DNA of 64,000 bases from Saccharothrix australiensis (GCF_003634935.1 NZ_RBXO01000001.1:496001-560000), one strand, 5' to 3'. Positions 43,388-52,272 are shown, numbered from the stretch's first letter. Notes: generated from the sequence alone by a model not told the origin. Translations and numbers: made by a program.

Positions 43388-43442
43388 CGGAACCTCCTCT
43401 CCGCCCGCGTACGACCCCGCGCCGGCCCCACTCCGCGCCGGC

Positions 43443-44267
43443 CTACTCCGCGCGGCGGCCCAGCTCGGCCAGCACCCCGTCCGTGAACGCGGGCCACGCC
43501 TCGACCGCCCACTCGCCGAACCGGCGGTCGGTCAGCGCCACGCACGCCGCCCCGGCCTCCGGGTCGACCCACAGGAACGTGCCGCTCTGCCCGAAGTGCC
43601 CGGACGTCCGGGGCGACGACGCCGCGCCCGTCCAGTGCGGCGACTTGTGCCCCCTGATCTCGAAACCCAACCCCCAGTCGTTCTCGCGCTGCAACCCGTA
43701 GCCGGGCAGCACGCCGCGCAGACCGGGGAACACCACGCTGGTCGCCTCGGCCACCAGCGCCGCCGACACCAGTTTCGGCGACTGCACCTCGGCCGCGAAC
43801 CGGACCAGGTCGTCGACGGTGGACGTCGCGCCCGCCGCGGGTGAGCCGTCGAGCGTGGTCGACGACATGCCGAGCGGCGCGAACACCGCCTCGGCCAGGT
43901 AGTCGGCGAACGGGATGCCGGTGGCCGCCGCCACCGCGTCCGCGAGCACCTCGAACCCCCGGTTCGAGTAGATCCGCTTGGCGCCCGGCGCGGCCTGCAC
44001 GTCGGACGAGTCGAACGCCAGCCCGGACGTGTGCGCGATCAGGTGCCGCAGGGTCGACCCCTCGGGCCCGGCGGGCTGGTCCCACTCGACCGCCCCCTCC
44101 TCCACCGCCACCAGCACCGCGTACGCGGTCAGCGGCTTGGTGACCGACGCCAGCGGGAACCGGTGGTCCACCGGCCCGTGCGCGCCCAGGACGCGCCCCC
44201 GCGCGTCGACCACGGCCGCGGCCGCCGTCTCGACCGGCCACCGGGACACCACGTGCAGACTCTCCAT
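43443..44267 (-). CDS. serine hydrolase, beta-lactamase family (cytoplasmic)
   Basis: This 274-aa S12-type protein lacks a signal peptide. The SVTK tetrad is at residues 41-44, Tyr-Ser-Asn at 100-102 (RIYSNRGF) and HFGQSG replaces the usual KTG/HTG box. ATG 44267 is the natural start; an in-frame upstream GTG-type extension would overlap the divergent gene. Cytoplasmic members are usually esterases or amidases rather than penicillin-binding proteins. It is divergent from the RNase Z-like gene with only 17 bases between starts. Confidence 0.85.
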   Translation of the reverse strand: MESLHVVSRWPVETAAAAVVDARGRVLGAHGPVDHRFPLASVTKPLTAYAVLVAVEEGAVEWDQPAGPEGSTLRHLIAHTSGLAFDSSDVQAAPGAKRIYSNRGFEVLADAVAAATGIPFADYLAEAVFAPLGMSSTTLDGSPAAGATSTVDDLVRFAAEVQSPKLVSAALVAEATSVVFPGLRGVLPGYGLQRENDWGLGFEIRGHKSPHWTGAASSPRTSGHFGQSGTFLWVDPEAGAACVALTDRRFGEWAVEAWPAFTDGVLAELGRRAE

Positions 44268-44284
44268 GCCGCAGACTCTGCCAC

Positions 44285-45175
44285 GTGTCCCCACGCGAGC
44301 TGGTCGTCCTCGGCACCGCGAGCCAGGTGCCCACCCGCACCCGCAACCACAACGGCTACCTGCTGCGGTGGGACGACGAGGGCTTCCTGTTCGACCCCGG
44401 CGACGGCGCGCAGCGGCAGATGCTGCTCGCGGGCGTCGCCGCGCGGGACGTCACCCGCATCTGCCTGACGCACTTCCACGGCGACCACTGCCTGGGCGTG
44501 CCGGGTGTGGTGCAGCGGCTGTCGCTGGACCGCGCGCCCCACCCCGTCCACGCCCACTACCCGGCGTCGGGCGCGCACTTCTTCGCCCGCCTGCGGCACG
44601 CGAGTTCGTTCTACGACGTGCTCGACCTGCGGGAGGCGCCCGTCACGGGGCCGGGACCGGTCGCGGAGGGCGCGTTCGGCGTCCTGGAGGCCCGCCCGCT
44701 CGACCACTCGCTGGAGACCTACGGCTACCGGCTGGTCGAGCCGGACGGCCGCCGGATGGTGCCCGAGCTGCTGGCGCGGCACGGCATCCGCGGCCCGGCG
44801 ATCCGCGAACTGACGCCGCCGCTGCTGGACGAGGTGAGCGTGCACCGGCCCGGCCAGCGGTTCGCGTTCGTCATGGACACGCGGCTGTGCGACGGCGTGT
44901 TCGAACTCGCCGACCGGGCCGACCTGCTGGTCATCGAGTCGACATATCTGCACGTCGATGAACGCCTGGCGATCGAGCACGGCCACCTCACCGCCGCCCA
45001 GGCCGCGCGGGTGGCCGCCGAGTGCGGCGTGCGCAAGCTCGTCCTGACGCACTTCTCGCAGCGCTACGCCGACCCGGCGCGGTTCCACGCGGAGGCGGCG
45101 GAGGTGTTCGACGGCGAGATCGTGGTGGCGGCCGACCTCGACCGCGTCGCCGTGCCCAAGCGGCTGCCGGCGTGA
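44285..45175 (+). CDS. RNase Z-like metallo-beta-lactamase-fold hydrolase
   Basis: This 296-aa protein has the zinc motif THFHGDH at residues 62-68, the [19 protein letters not shown] start and a late VLTHFSQRY typical of tRNA 3' endonuclease Z. The conserved Asp is in FVMDTR and a His follows in [11 protein letters not shown]. RNase Z trims tRNA 3' trailers, which suits a genome with tRNAs that lack encoded CCA, as here. Some homologues act on arylsulfates or other esters. The GTG start lies 17 bases from the divergent hydrolase start. Confidence 0.85.
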   Translation: MSPRELVVLGTASQVPTRTRNHNGYLLRWDDEGFLFDPGDGAQRQMLLAGVAARDVTRICLTHFHGDHCLGVPGVVQRLSLDRAPHPVHAHYPASGAHFFARLRHASSFYDVLDLREAPVTGPGPVAEGAFGVLEARPLDHSLETYGYRLVEPDGRRMVPELLARHGIRGPAIRELTPPLLDEVSVHRPGQRFAFVMDTRLCDGVFELADRADLLVIESTYLHVDERLAIEHGHLTAAQAARVAAECGVRKLVLTHFSQRYADPARFHAEAAEVFDGEIVVAADLDRVAVPKRLPA

Positions 45176-45208
45176 CACCCACGTGCCTGCCGGCGTGACA
45201 CCCACGTG
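45164..45208 (+). repeat. 22-bp tandem duplication across a stop codon
   Basis: Two identical 22-base copies (45164-45185 and 45187-45208) span the last codons and TGA of the RNase Z-like gene, with a degenerate third copy following. It is a small slippage duplication. Confidence 0.75.
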
Positions 45209-45232
45209 GTCACCGGCATGGCGGTCACGTGG

Positions 45233-46057
45233 TCACCGGCGTGCCGCCCACTGGTCGCGGACCAGCGCGTCCAGGTCCGACTCGACGGGCAGCCAGCCCA
45301 GCGCGCGCAGCCGGGTCGTGTCGGCGCGCGACACCCGCGCCTCGCCGGGGTGGGCGGGTTTCCACTCGACGGCGACCTCCGCGCCGGTCACCCGGCGCAC
45401 GGCCGCGAGCACGTCCGCCACGGACGCGGGCGTCGCGCCGACGTTGTAGACCTCGTGGCCGGGGCGGCAGGTCTCCAGCGCCAGCACGAAGGCCCGCGCC
45501 GCGTCGCGCACGTGCACGAAGTCGCGCACCGCCGTCCCGTCGCCGTAGACCTCCATCGACGGCAGCCTGCCCGCCGCCACCCCGCACGCCCTGGTGATCA
45601 GCCGCGTGTCGTCCCGGTCGCCGCCGCCCGCGAGGTTGAACAGGCGCAGCGTCACGGCGGCGAGCGGGCCGCCGCGGGCGGTCCAGGCGACGGCGTCCTC
45701 CGCCGCCGCCTTCGTGGCCGCGTAGGGGTTCGCGGGGCGGCGCGGGTGGTCCTCGGTGAGCACGTCACCCGCGGGCGCGCCGTACACGGCGGCGGTCGAA
45801 GCCAGGACGAATCGGGCGGGCGCCGATCGGAGCAGCCGGAGCGTCCCGGTGACGTTCACGTCGTAATAGGCAAGAGGATTGTCGAACGATTCCCGGACGC
45901 GGGCCAGCGCCGCCAAATGGATCACGCCGTCGGACGGCGGTATCGCGTCCTCCCGGATGTCACCGCTGAACGGCAGCGCGGTGTGACCGGCCGCACGGAG
46001 TTGTTCCACGACGTTGCGGCCCAGGTAGCCGCGTGCGCCGGTGACCAGGACGCGCAT
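45233..46057 (-). CDS. NAD-dependent sugar-nucleotide epimerase (GalE-like)
   Basis: This 274-aa short-chain dehydrogenase has the Rossmann motif VTGARGYLGRN at residues 5-15. The catalytic Ser/Tyr/Lys are in ASTAAVYG and the YAATK tetrad. VRDFVHVRDAARAFVLALE and the YNVGA end match UDP-glucose 4-epimerase-like enzymes. It is shorter than canonical GalE (about 330 aa), so the exact sugar is open. It could supply UDP-galactose to the Glf mutase at 7.4 kb, which is an inference. ATG 46057 is preferred; ATG 46066 is possible. Confidence 0.88.
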   Translation of the reverse strand: MRVLVTGARGYLGRNVVEQLRAAGHTALPFSGDIREDAIPPSDGVIHLAALARVRESFDNPLAYYDVNVTGTLRLLRSAPARFVLASTAAVYGAPAGDVLTEDHPRRPANPYAATKAAAEDAVAWTARGGPLAAVTLRLFNLAGGGDRDDTRLITRACGVAAGRLPSMEVYGDGTAVRDFVHVRDAARAFVLALETCRPGHEVYNVGATPASVADVLAAVRRVTGAEVAVEWKPAHPGEARVSRADTTRLRALGWLPVESDLDALVRDQWAARR

Positions 46058-46153
46058 GGTGGACATCCCAGCACGGGGCCACCCGACCGGCGGACGGTGG
46101 TCTGGCAAAAATTGCCCCTAAAGGTGTTGTCGGGGTCGGCCGATACAACCCAA

Positions 46154-46387
46154 GTGAGTTACCCGCATCCAGTCATGCACACGAGCATCGAGGGCGTACT
46201 CGCGAACCACGCCGTCCAGGAGGCGAAGAGGCAGCGCTTCCTGGAGAACGCCGCGGCCGTCGTCGCCGCCGCGCCGCCGTCGCTGGACGAGACCCTGCTC
46301 GGCCTGTGCCTGCCGTTCCCCAAGACGAACTCCCGCCGCTCCTTCCTGAGCCGGGTCGACGAGGTGCTCCGCGACGCCGCCCGGTGA
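46154..46387 (+). CDS. small hypothetical protein upstream of the ATP-grasp gene
   Basis: The protein is 77 aa from GTG 46154, or 70 aa from ATG 46175. Composition is protein-like: an N-terminal helix (EGVLANHAVQEAKRQRFLEN), an Ala-rich middle, then LCLPFPKTNSRRSFLSRVDE. The family is not recognised. It lies 150 bases before the ATP-grasp gene on the same strand and is divergent from the epimerase. It might be a partner or substrate of the ATP-grasp enzyme, but nothing in the sequence proves this. Confidence 0.55.
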   Translation: MSYPHPVMHTSIEGVLANHAVQEAKRQRFLENAAAVVAAAPPSLDETLLGLCLPFPKTNSRRSFLSRVDEVLRDAAR

Positions 46388-46537
46388 GCCCGCGCGGGGC
46401 GTTCCCGCGCCACCGGCAAGCTTCATCCGGTCGTTGCCGGACCGTGCTGGGCCGGTCGACTCGCCGCCCTCTACAGTGCGTGGCACCCGGCGCTCGCCGG
46501 TCGTCTCGTCTGCTTCTCATAAAGCGAGTTCTCGGCG

Positions 46538-47968
46538 ATGGATCACGTCCTCCCCGCGCTCCAAGAGCGCCTCGGCACCCTGTTCGGCGACCGGTTGGTC
46601 GTGCTCGCCGGCGGCACCCGGCTGAGTGCCCGCGCCGGTGAGCTGCACCAGCTCGGCGCACGCCACACGCTCGTGCTCTCGACGGACGACCACGCGCCGC
46701 TGCACGACCCGGAGGTCGCGCGCTGGGTGCCGCTGGGCATCGGGGGCGGCTTCGTCGCCGTCGAGCAGAACCGCCTGACCCGGCTGCTGACCTCGCCCGA
46801 CCGCCGCGTCCGGGAAGTCCTCGCCGACTTCGACCCGACGGGCGACGCGCTGGTGATCGGCACGCACTACGCGCACACCCCCGAGTTCGCGGGCCGCCCG
46901 GTGCTCAACGCGCGCCGCCCCGAATGGGTGGAGTTGGAGAACAAGACCACGATCGACGCGCTGTGGGACGAGCTGTCCGCGCCGCGCGCGCCCGCCGTCG
47001 TGCGGGGCCTCGACCTCGACGCGCTGTGGCGCGCGACCCTCGACCTCGACCGGGGTTCGGGCGTCGTGTGGTCCGGCGACGGCCCGGCGATCAACGGCGG
47101 CGCGAACTTCGTGCGGCGCGTGCGGGACCGGTCGGAGGCGCTGGAGGCGTTCGAGGTGCTGCGGGCCAAGTGCGACTTCGTCCGCGTGATGCCGTTCCTG
47201 GAGGGCATCCCGGTGAGCGTGCACGGGATCGTGTTCCCGGACGGCACCGCCGTGCTCCGGCCGATCGAGATGGTCGTGCCGCGCCGCCGGGGCCAGGCCC
47301 GCTTCCTGTACGCGGGCTGCGCGTCCTACTACGACCCGCCCGCGCGCATCCGCGAGGAGATGCGCAACCTGGCCCGCCGGGTCGGCGAGCGGCTGCGCGA
47401 GACCGTCGACTACCGGGGCACGTTCACCCTGGACGGCATCGCCACCGCCGAGGGCTTCCTGCCCACCGAGATCAACACCCGCTACGGCGGCGCGATGACG
47501 TGCTTCGAGGACGCGCTGCCGCAGCTCCCGCTGGCGCTGGCGCAGGTGGCCCTGGTCGCCGGGCACGACCTCGGGGTGTCGTCCATCGAGTTCGAGGAAT
47601 TGCTGGTCGGCGCGGCCGACGGCTACCGGCGTGGTTCGGTCGGCGCGAACGTCCGGGCGGTGCGCCCGACCGAGACGGTGGAACGCCCGGTCGTGTTCAC
47701 CGAGTGGTCGTGCCGGTTCGCGCACCCCGACGAGGTGCCGCACGGCGCGCTGCGGCTGCGGCCCTCGCCGCTGGGCGCGCGGCTGGAGCTGGACCTCTCC
47801 GCCGACCAGCTGACGCCCGGTCGGCCGGTGGTGCCGCTGGCGGTGGCGGCGTTCGCGCTGGCCGACCAGGAGTGGCGGACGGGGCTGGGCCCGCTGGAGC
47901 CGGCCGTACCGGTGGCGGAAGGTGTTGGATTCGCCCTCCTCTCGTCGGGCGGCTCGGCCGCCAGTTAG
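46538..47968 (+). CDS. ATP-grasp domain protein of unknown substrate
   Basis: The protein is 476 aa. Residues 1-115 look like a Rossmann pre-ATP-grasp domain (DRLVVLAGGTRLSARAGELH). The ATP-grasp core runs from VELENKTTIDALW to the metal-binding TEINTRYGGAMT. The FVRVMPFLEGIPVSVHGIVF stretch matches the second core strand set. It would ligate a carboxylate to an amine with ATP. The best-known short families (RimK, MvdD) are smaller, so assignment stays general. Its last codons run into a dispersed repeat cluster, and the SSGGSAAS end may be repeat-derived. Confidence 0.75.
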   Translation: MDHVLPALQERLGTLFGDRLVVLAGGTRLSARAGELHQLGARHTLVLSTDDHAPLHDPEVARWVPLGIGGGFVAVEQNRLTRLLTSPDRRVREVLADFDPTGDALVIGTHYAHTPEFAGRPVLNARRPEWVELENKTTIDALWDELSAPRAPAVVRGLDLDALWRATLDLDRGSGVVWSGDGPAINGGANFVRRVRDRSEALEAFEVLRAKCDFVRVMPFLEGIPVSVHGIVFPDGTAVLRPIEMVVPRRRGQARFLYAGCASYYDPPARIREEMRNLARRVGERLRETVDYRGTFTLDGIATAEGFLPTEINTRYGGAMTCFEDALPQLPLALAQVALVAGHDLGVSSIEFEELLVGAADGYRRGSVGANVRAVRPTETVERPVVFTEWSCRFAHPDEVPHGALRLRPSPLGARLELDLSADQLTPGRPVVPLAVAAFALADQEWRTGLGPLEPAVPVAEGVGFALLSSGGSAAS

Positions 47969-48220
47969 TGGATGTGTTGGATTGCCGCTGCTTCGCAGAC
48001 GGCGGGCTCGGCCGCCTTGTGGTCGGGCCGTCGCTGTGTTGAATTTGCCTCGGCTTCGCCTCGGCGGGCTCGGCCGCCTGAAGTCGGGCCGTCGCTGTGT
48101 TGGATTGCCTCGGCTTCGCCTCGGCGGGCTCGGCCGCCTGAAGTCGGGCCGTCGCGCCTGATTTCCCGCCGATCGAAGGGCGTGATCGGCGGGAAATGAG
48201 GCGCGACAACCCGACGCGGC
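47960..48220 (+). repeat. dispersed palindromic repeat cluster A
   Basis: Three tandem modules share CTCGGCCGCC, GTCGGGCCGTCG and TTGGATTGCC words, followed by a hairpin of 24-base arms with a single mismatch (48151-48174 with 48184-48207, 9-base loop). The same modules occur in opposite orientation at 51960-52272. It begins at the last codons of the ATP-grasp gene and carries no gene. Confidence 0.85.
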
Positions 48221-48281
48221 CTCGCGGGGTGCGTGCGGGAGAAGTGAGCGAAGAGCGGGGGAGTTGGAGGGCGGGCGGGGG

Positions 48282-49028
48282 TCAGCCGTAGGCGGCTTGG
48301 TGGGCGTAGTGGTAGCCGATCAGTTGCACGGTCACCGCGGGGGGCTGGTTCGGGGGGTGGGCGCCGGATTCGTAGGCGTGCAGGGTTTTCGCGTCGGCCT
48401 GCGCGGTCGCGTGGGCCCACTCGTCGTCGGTGTCCTCGTCCAGCATCAGGTGCAGCGCCACGCACGCGGCCTCCGCCAGCAGTCGCGGGTGGGTGCCACC
48501 GAACGCGATGCCCTGCGCGACGTCCGCGATGTGCTTGGGCGCGACCTCGGGCACGGCGATCGCCAGCGCCATCGAGCACGCCACCTCCGCGCCCGCCAGC
48601 GCGTCGAACACCCTCGGCGCGGCCTTGGCGACCGCGTACCGCGCCTGGGTGATCCAGTCCGGCGCGAGGCGGGGCAGCTCGCGGCGCACCGCGTTCCACC
48701 GGCGGCGGGTGCGCCGGCCGCCCTCGGTGAAGCCGGCGCTCGCCAGCGCCAGCGCCGCCAGCAGGAAGATCACCCGATCGCGTGCCGCGCCGGGCACCCG
48801 GTAGCTCGCGCCCAGCTCGGCCAGGAACGGCACGGCGTGCACGCTCGCCTCGGACACCGTGTCCTCGTCCAGGAGCCGTCTCTCCAGCCGCCCGCACGCC
48901 TCCTGGTCGCCCTCAGCGGTGGCGCGCAGGAGGTCGTCCACGCCGGCACCGCGGGACAGCTCCGCCCACGGCACGTCCTCCAGGCCGCGCAACGGGTGCG
49001 GTCGTTGCCAGGCGGGTGGCAGCTCCAT
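48282..49028 (-). CDS. hypothetical alpha-helical protein
   Basis: This 248-aa soluble protein is mostly helices with repeated leucine/alanine periodicity, in the style of HEAT-type scaffolds ([53 protein letters not shown]). There is no catalytic motif, signal peptide or membrane segment. It is divergent from the DNA methyltransferase gene across about 77 bases, inside the segment bounded by repeat clusters A and B. The function is unknown; a link to the methyltransferase is only positional. Confidence 0.65.
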   Translation of the reverse strand: MELPPAWQRPHPLRGLEDVPWAELSRGAGVDDLLRATAEGDQEACGRLERRLLDEDTVSEASVHAVPFLAELGASYRVPGAARDRVIFLLAALALASAGFTEGGRRTRRRWNAVRRELPRLAPDWITQARYAVAKAAPRVFDALAGAEVACSMALAIAVPEVAPKHIADVAQGIAFGGTHPRLLAEAACVALHLMLDEDTDDEWAHATAQADAKTLHAYESGAHPPNQPPAVTVQLIGYHYAHQAAYG

Positions 49029-49092
49029 GCGGGGAAGCTACGGGATGGACGCGCCGGTGCGGCGGTGCGGCACGGGTGGTTTCGCCGGGCCG

Positions 49093-49098
49093 TACGAT
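49093..49098 (+). promoter_or_regulatory. -10 box TACGAT for the DNA methyltransferase
   Basis: TACGAT ends 7 bases before the GTG start with no ribosome site between, a leaderless pattern. Confidence 0.5.
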
Positions 49099-49105
49099 CT
49101 CCGGC

Positions 49106-50317
49106 GTGCGTGGACCCACCTACAAGGTCGTCGACCTGTTCTCCGGCGCGGGCGGCATGAGCCTCGGGTTCCAAGCGCACCGGGACTTCACCGTCGTCGG
49201 CGCGGCGGACGCCCAGATCGGCAAGCCCTCGTCCCGGCTCGGCTCGCTGCGCTGCAACGGCACCTACCGGGACAACATCGGCGTCGACCCGCTCCAGGTC
49301 GACCTCGGGCGGCTCGACCCGGCCGTGCTGCGCGAAGTGTGGGGCCTGCGGCGCGGCGAACTGGACGTGCTGGTGGCGTGCCCGCCGTGCTCGGGCTTCA
49401 CCCGCATCACCGCCGCCAACCACCTGCGGGACGACCCGCGCAACTCGCTGGTCGGCCGCGTCGCGGCGTACGTGGCGGAGCTGCGGCCCCGCGTCCTGCT
49501 GCTGGAGAACGCCCGCGAGCTGGTGAAGGGCAAGCAGCGGCACCACCTCGACGGGCTGGCCGAGCAGCTCGTCGCGCTCGGGTACGAGGTCGACGCCTCC
49601 TCGCACATGCTGTCCCGGTTCGGGCTGCCGCAGCTGCGGGAGCGGGCCGTGGTGGTCGCGGTGGACGCGGGCGTGCCGCTGCGGACCATGCACGACCTGT
49701 GGGCGGGCTGGGAGGTGCGGCCGGCCGCCGTGACCGTGCGGCGGGCGATCGGCAAGCTGCCCGCGGTGGCGGCGGGCGAGGCCGACCCGGAGGACCCGAT
49801 GCACGTGTCGCCGTCGTTCCGGCACGACCGCTCGCTGGACCGGATGCGGGCCATCCCGGCGGACGGCGGCTCGTGGGGCGACCTGGTGGGTTCGCCCGCG
49901 GAGCGGCTGCTGAACCCGGCGCAGCGCAAGATCATCGACGACGGCAAGTGGGGCTCGCACCCGGACGTGTACGGGCGGATGTGGTGGGACGAGCCGGCGC
50001 GGACCATCAAGCGGGAGTGCGGCCACGTGGGCAACGGCCGGTACGCCCACCCGGAGCAGGACCGGCTGTGCACGGTGCGGGAGATGGCGCTGCTCCAGGG
50101 CTTCCCGCGCAAGTTCCGGTTCGACGTGTCGATCATCGGTAACGCGTACCGACATCTGGGTGACGCCGTTCCGCCATTGGTGTCATACCAGTTGGCTGCG
50201 CTGTGCAAGTGGATCCTGGCTGGTCAACCACCCACGGCCAAGGATCTCTGCCTTCCGGGGACGTCGCTGCGCGTGGGCGACATCCGGCCGGTGGCCGAGG
50301 CCGAGCTGGTCGCCTAG
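49106..50317 (+). CDS. DNA (cytosine-5)-methyltransferase, orphan
   Basis: This 403-aa m5C methyltransferase has motif I VDLFSGAGGMSLGF (residues 8-21), the catalytic motif IV ACPPCSGFT with the Cys, motif VI LLLENARELV (ENA rather than ENV), motif VIII FGLPQLRERAVVV and motifs IX/X from VREMALLQGFPRKF to IIGNAYRHLGDAVPP. It transfers a methyl group from SAM to C5 of cytosine. No restriction endonuclease, Vsr or specificity gene is adjacent, so it is an orphan methylase. The target sequence cannot be predicted by eye. Confidence 0.92.
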   Translation: MRGPTYKVVDLFSGAGGMSLGFQAHRDFTVVGAADAQIGKPSSRLGSLRCNGTYRDNIGVDPLQVDLGRLDPAVLREVWGLRRGELDVLVACPPCSGFTRITAANHLRDDPRNSLVGRVAAYVAELRPRVLLLENARELVKGKQRHHLDGLAEQLVALGYEVDASSHMLSRFGLPQLRERAVVVAVDAGVPLRTMHDLWAGWEVRPAAVTVRRAIGKLPAVAAGEADPEDPMHVSPSFRHDRSLDRMRAIPADGGSWGDLVGSPAERLLNPAQRKIIDDGKWGSHPDVYGRMWWDEPARTIKRECGHVGNGRYAHPEQDRLCTVREMALLQGFPRKFRFDVSIIGNAYRHLGDAVPPLVSYQLAALCKWILAGQPPTAKDLCLPGTSLRVGDIRPVAEAELVA

Positions 50318-50710
50318 ATCACCGTTTCGCAACGGTGTGGCGTCGGTTTGCGGACACGGCTGATACGTTTCGTGGTACATACCCGATGTGACCTGCGATG
50401 ATGATCGGCATGTCCTACGGTTAAGCGCTTTCGTCGTTCATCGAAGCGTTGGTGCGGGGGTGCGCGCAATCGGGTGACGCCGATCGGTGATCGTCCCTTG
50501 TGGACCGGACGGTGTCGTTCTCCCTGGTGACCGGGGTGACGAAGCTCGCCACCCCCGTCACCGCTCCGATTTGGATCGATCGGATAGTGTTCCGCCGATT
50601 CCTGTCGATCCGGTGCCGGAGCCCCCTGCACCTGCGGCCCCGCCGGGTTCGACACGGACCCGCCGTCTTGATCCACACCATCGGGCTACTCGCGAGCCTC
50701 AAGGAGACAC
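50318..50710. other. long leader/promoter region of the thioester surface protein
   Basis: This 393-base spacer has no gene. It contains short dyads (AAGCGCTTTCG at about 50422 with CGAAGCGTT to 50452; GGTGACG and CGTCACC around 50530-50575) and a -10-like TAGTGT near 50586. The surface-protein gene may therefore have a leader of over 100 bases. Confidence 0.4.
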
Positions 50711-51952
50711 ATGGCACCCCGGTTGACCCTGAAGCGCATGGGGGCTGCGGTCCTCGGCGCCTCCCTCGTGCTGCTGTCCGCCGCACTCCCGGCCGCCGCC
50801 GACGCGGTCGAGGTGAGGCCGCACCCCGGCGCCGACCGCCCTGGTATCGGACTGCGCCTGACCGACGCGCAGGGCAAGCCGCTGGAGAACGGCAAGCAGT
50901 TCCACACGGAGCTGATCGGCCTCCGCATCAACGAGGACGGCAAGGACCAGTACGCCACGGCGTACTGCGTGGAGCTGCCGACGCCCCTTGAGGACAACAC
51001 TCCCCTCAAGGAAGTGCCGTGGGACCAGCACCCGAACCCGAACACCCAGTTCAAGGCGAACGCCAAGTACGTCAACTGGATCCTCCACAACAGCTACCCC
51101 AAGCTCGACCTGGCGGAAGCGCAGGCGGCGTTCGGCCTGGAGGGTGTCAAGGAGAGCGTCTTCATCGCCGGCACGCAGGCCGCGGTGTGGCACTACACCG
51201 ACGGCATCGGCCTGTACGAGCAGGACGCCACCATCGAGGGTGACGACGTCGACAAGGACGTCATCACCGTCTACAAGCGGCTGACCGACCCGGCGATCAA
51301 CGTCGGCGAGGACCAGGAGCCGGGCCCGACGCTGACCGTCGACCCGAAGGAGCTGGAGGGCAAGGCGGGCACGCTGATCGGCCCGTTCACCGTCACCACG
51401 ACGGCGGACAAGGTCATCGTCGAGGCCGAGGTGCCCAACGGCGTGACCTTCACCGACAAGGACGGCAAGGAGCTGGACATCGTCGCCAAGGGCGACGTCA
51501 AGGCGAAGGCCGAGACCAAGGTCGGCGAGATCTTCGTGAAGGTCGCCGACGACGTCGAGGCCGACTCGTTCGAGTTCACCGTGCACGCCACCGCCGAGGT
51601 GCACCACGGCCGGCTGTTCGTGTCGAGCGACCGCAACCTGAAGACGCAGTCGCTGGTGATCGCCAAGTCGGCGAAGATGGACGCCAAGGACAACGCCAAG
51701 GTCAAGTGGACCGTGGCCACCAAGCCGTCCACGCCGACGTCCGCCGTGCCGACGACGGCGCCCACCACCACGGACGCGCCTGCCCCGACGACCACCACGT
51801 CGGCCCCCGCCGTGGCGGCCCCCGGCGCCGGTGGTGACGACCTGGCCCAGACCGGTGCCTCGATCTTCGTGCCGCTGCTGATCGGCCTCGGCCTGCTCGG
51901 CGCGGGCGCGGCGGCGCTGATCGTGGTGCGTAAGAAGAAGAGCGTCGCGTAG
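50711..51952 (+). CDS. thioester-domain (TQXA) cell-wall adhesin with LAxTG sorting signal
   Basis: This 413-aa exported protein has a signal peptide (residues 1-31). Its thioester domain spans about 45-195: the reactive Cys is in TAYCVE and the Gln in the TQXA motif GTQAAVWHYTDGIGLY, which together form an internal Cys-Gln thioester that can bind host or surface amines covalently. A beta-sandwich stalk follows (residues 200-330), then a T/P/A-rich linker, LAQTG, a hydrophobic helix and RKKK. This is a class E-type sortase substrate. ATG follows AAGGAGA. It is the second sortase substrate in the window. Confidence 0.92.
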   Translation: MAPRLTLKRMGAAVLGASLVLLSAALPAAADAVEVRPHPGADRPGIGLRLTDAQGKPLENGKQFHTELIGLRINEDGKDQYATAYCVELPTPLEDNTPLKEVPWDQHPNPNTQFKANAKYVNWILHNSYPKLDLAEAQAAFGLEGVKESVFIAGTQAAVWHYTDGIGLYEQDATIEGDDVDKDVITVYKRLTDPAINVGEDQEPGPTLTVDPKELEGKAGTLIGPFTVTTTADKVIVEAEVPNGVTFTDKDGKELDIVAKGDVKAKAETKVGEIFVKVADDVEADSFEFTVHATAEVHHGRLFVSSDRNLKTQSLVIAKSAKMDAKDNAKVKWTVATKPSTPTSAVPTTAPTTTDAPAPTTTTSAPAVAAPGAGGDDLAQTGASIFVPLLIGLGLLGAGAAALIVVRKKKSVA

Positions 51953-51959
51953 CACCTGA

Positions 51960-52272
51960 CCTGCCGACGCGGCCTCGCCCGCCGTCTGCGGAAGCAGCGG
52001 CCATCCGACACAGCGAGGCCGCGTCGGCCTGTCGGGCCTCATTTCCCGCCGATCACGCTTTTCGATCGGCGGGAAATCAGGCGCGATGGGCCGACTTCAA
52101 GGCGGCCTCGCCCGCCTCGGCGGAGCCGAGGCAATCCAACACAGCGAGGCCGCGTCGGCCTGTCGGGCCTCATTTCCCGCCGATCACGCTTTTCGATCGG
52201 CGGGAAATCAGGCGCGATGGGCCGACTCCATGGCGGCCTCGCCCGCCTCGGCGGAGCCGAGGCAATCAAACA
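51960..52272 (-). repeat. dispersed palindromic repeat cluster B
   Basis: A diverged half-module (51966-52010) is followed by two nearly identical 131-bp units (52011-52141 and 52142-52272; they differ at a few bases around 52095/52226 and 52137/52268). Each unit carries ATTTCCCGCCGATC mirrored by GATCGGCGGGAAAT around a 9-base loop. The modules match cluster A (47960-48220) in reverse orientation, including the loop. Confidence 0.88.

Noticed and set aside
45206..46174. Long plus-strand frame leading into the 77-aa gene
   Set aside because: The first 320 residues are the antisense of the epimerase gene; only the C-terminal 70-77 residues, beyond that gene, look real.
42182..47968. Complete RiPP cluster
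   Set aside because: No precursor with a convincing core, no LanB/LanM/radical SAM and no dedicated transporter; only listed as a weak lead.
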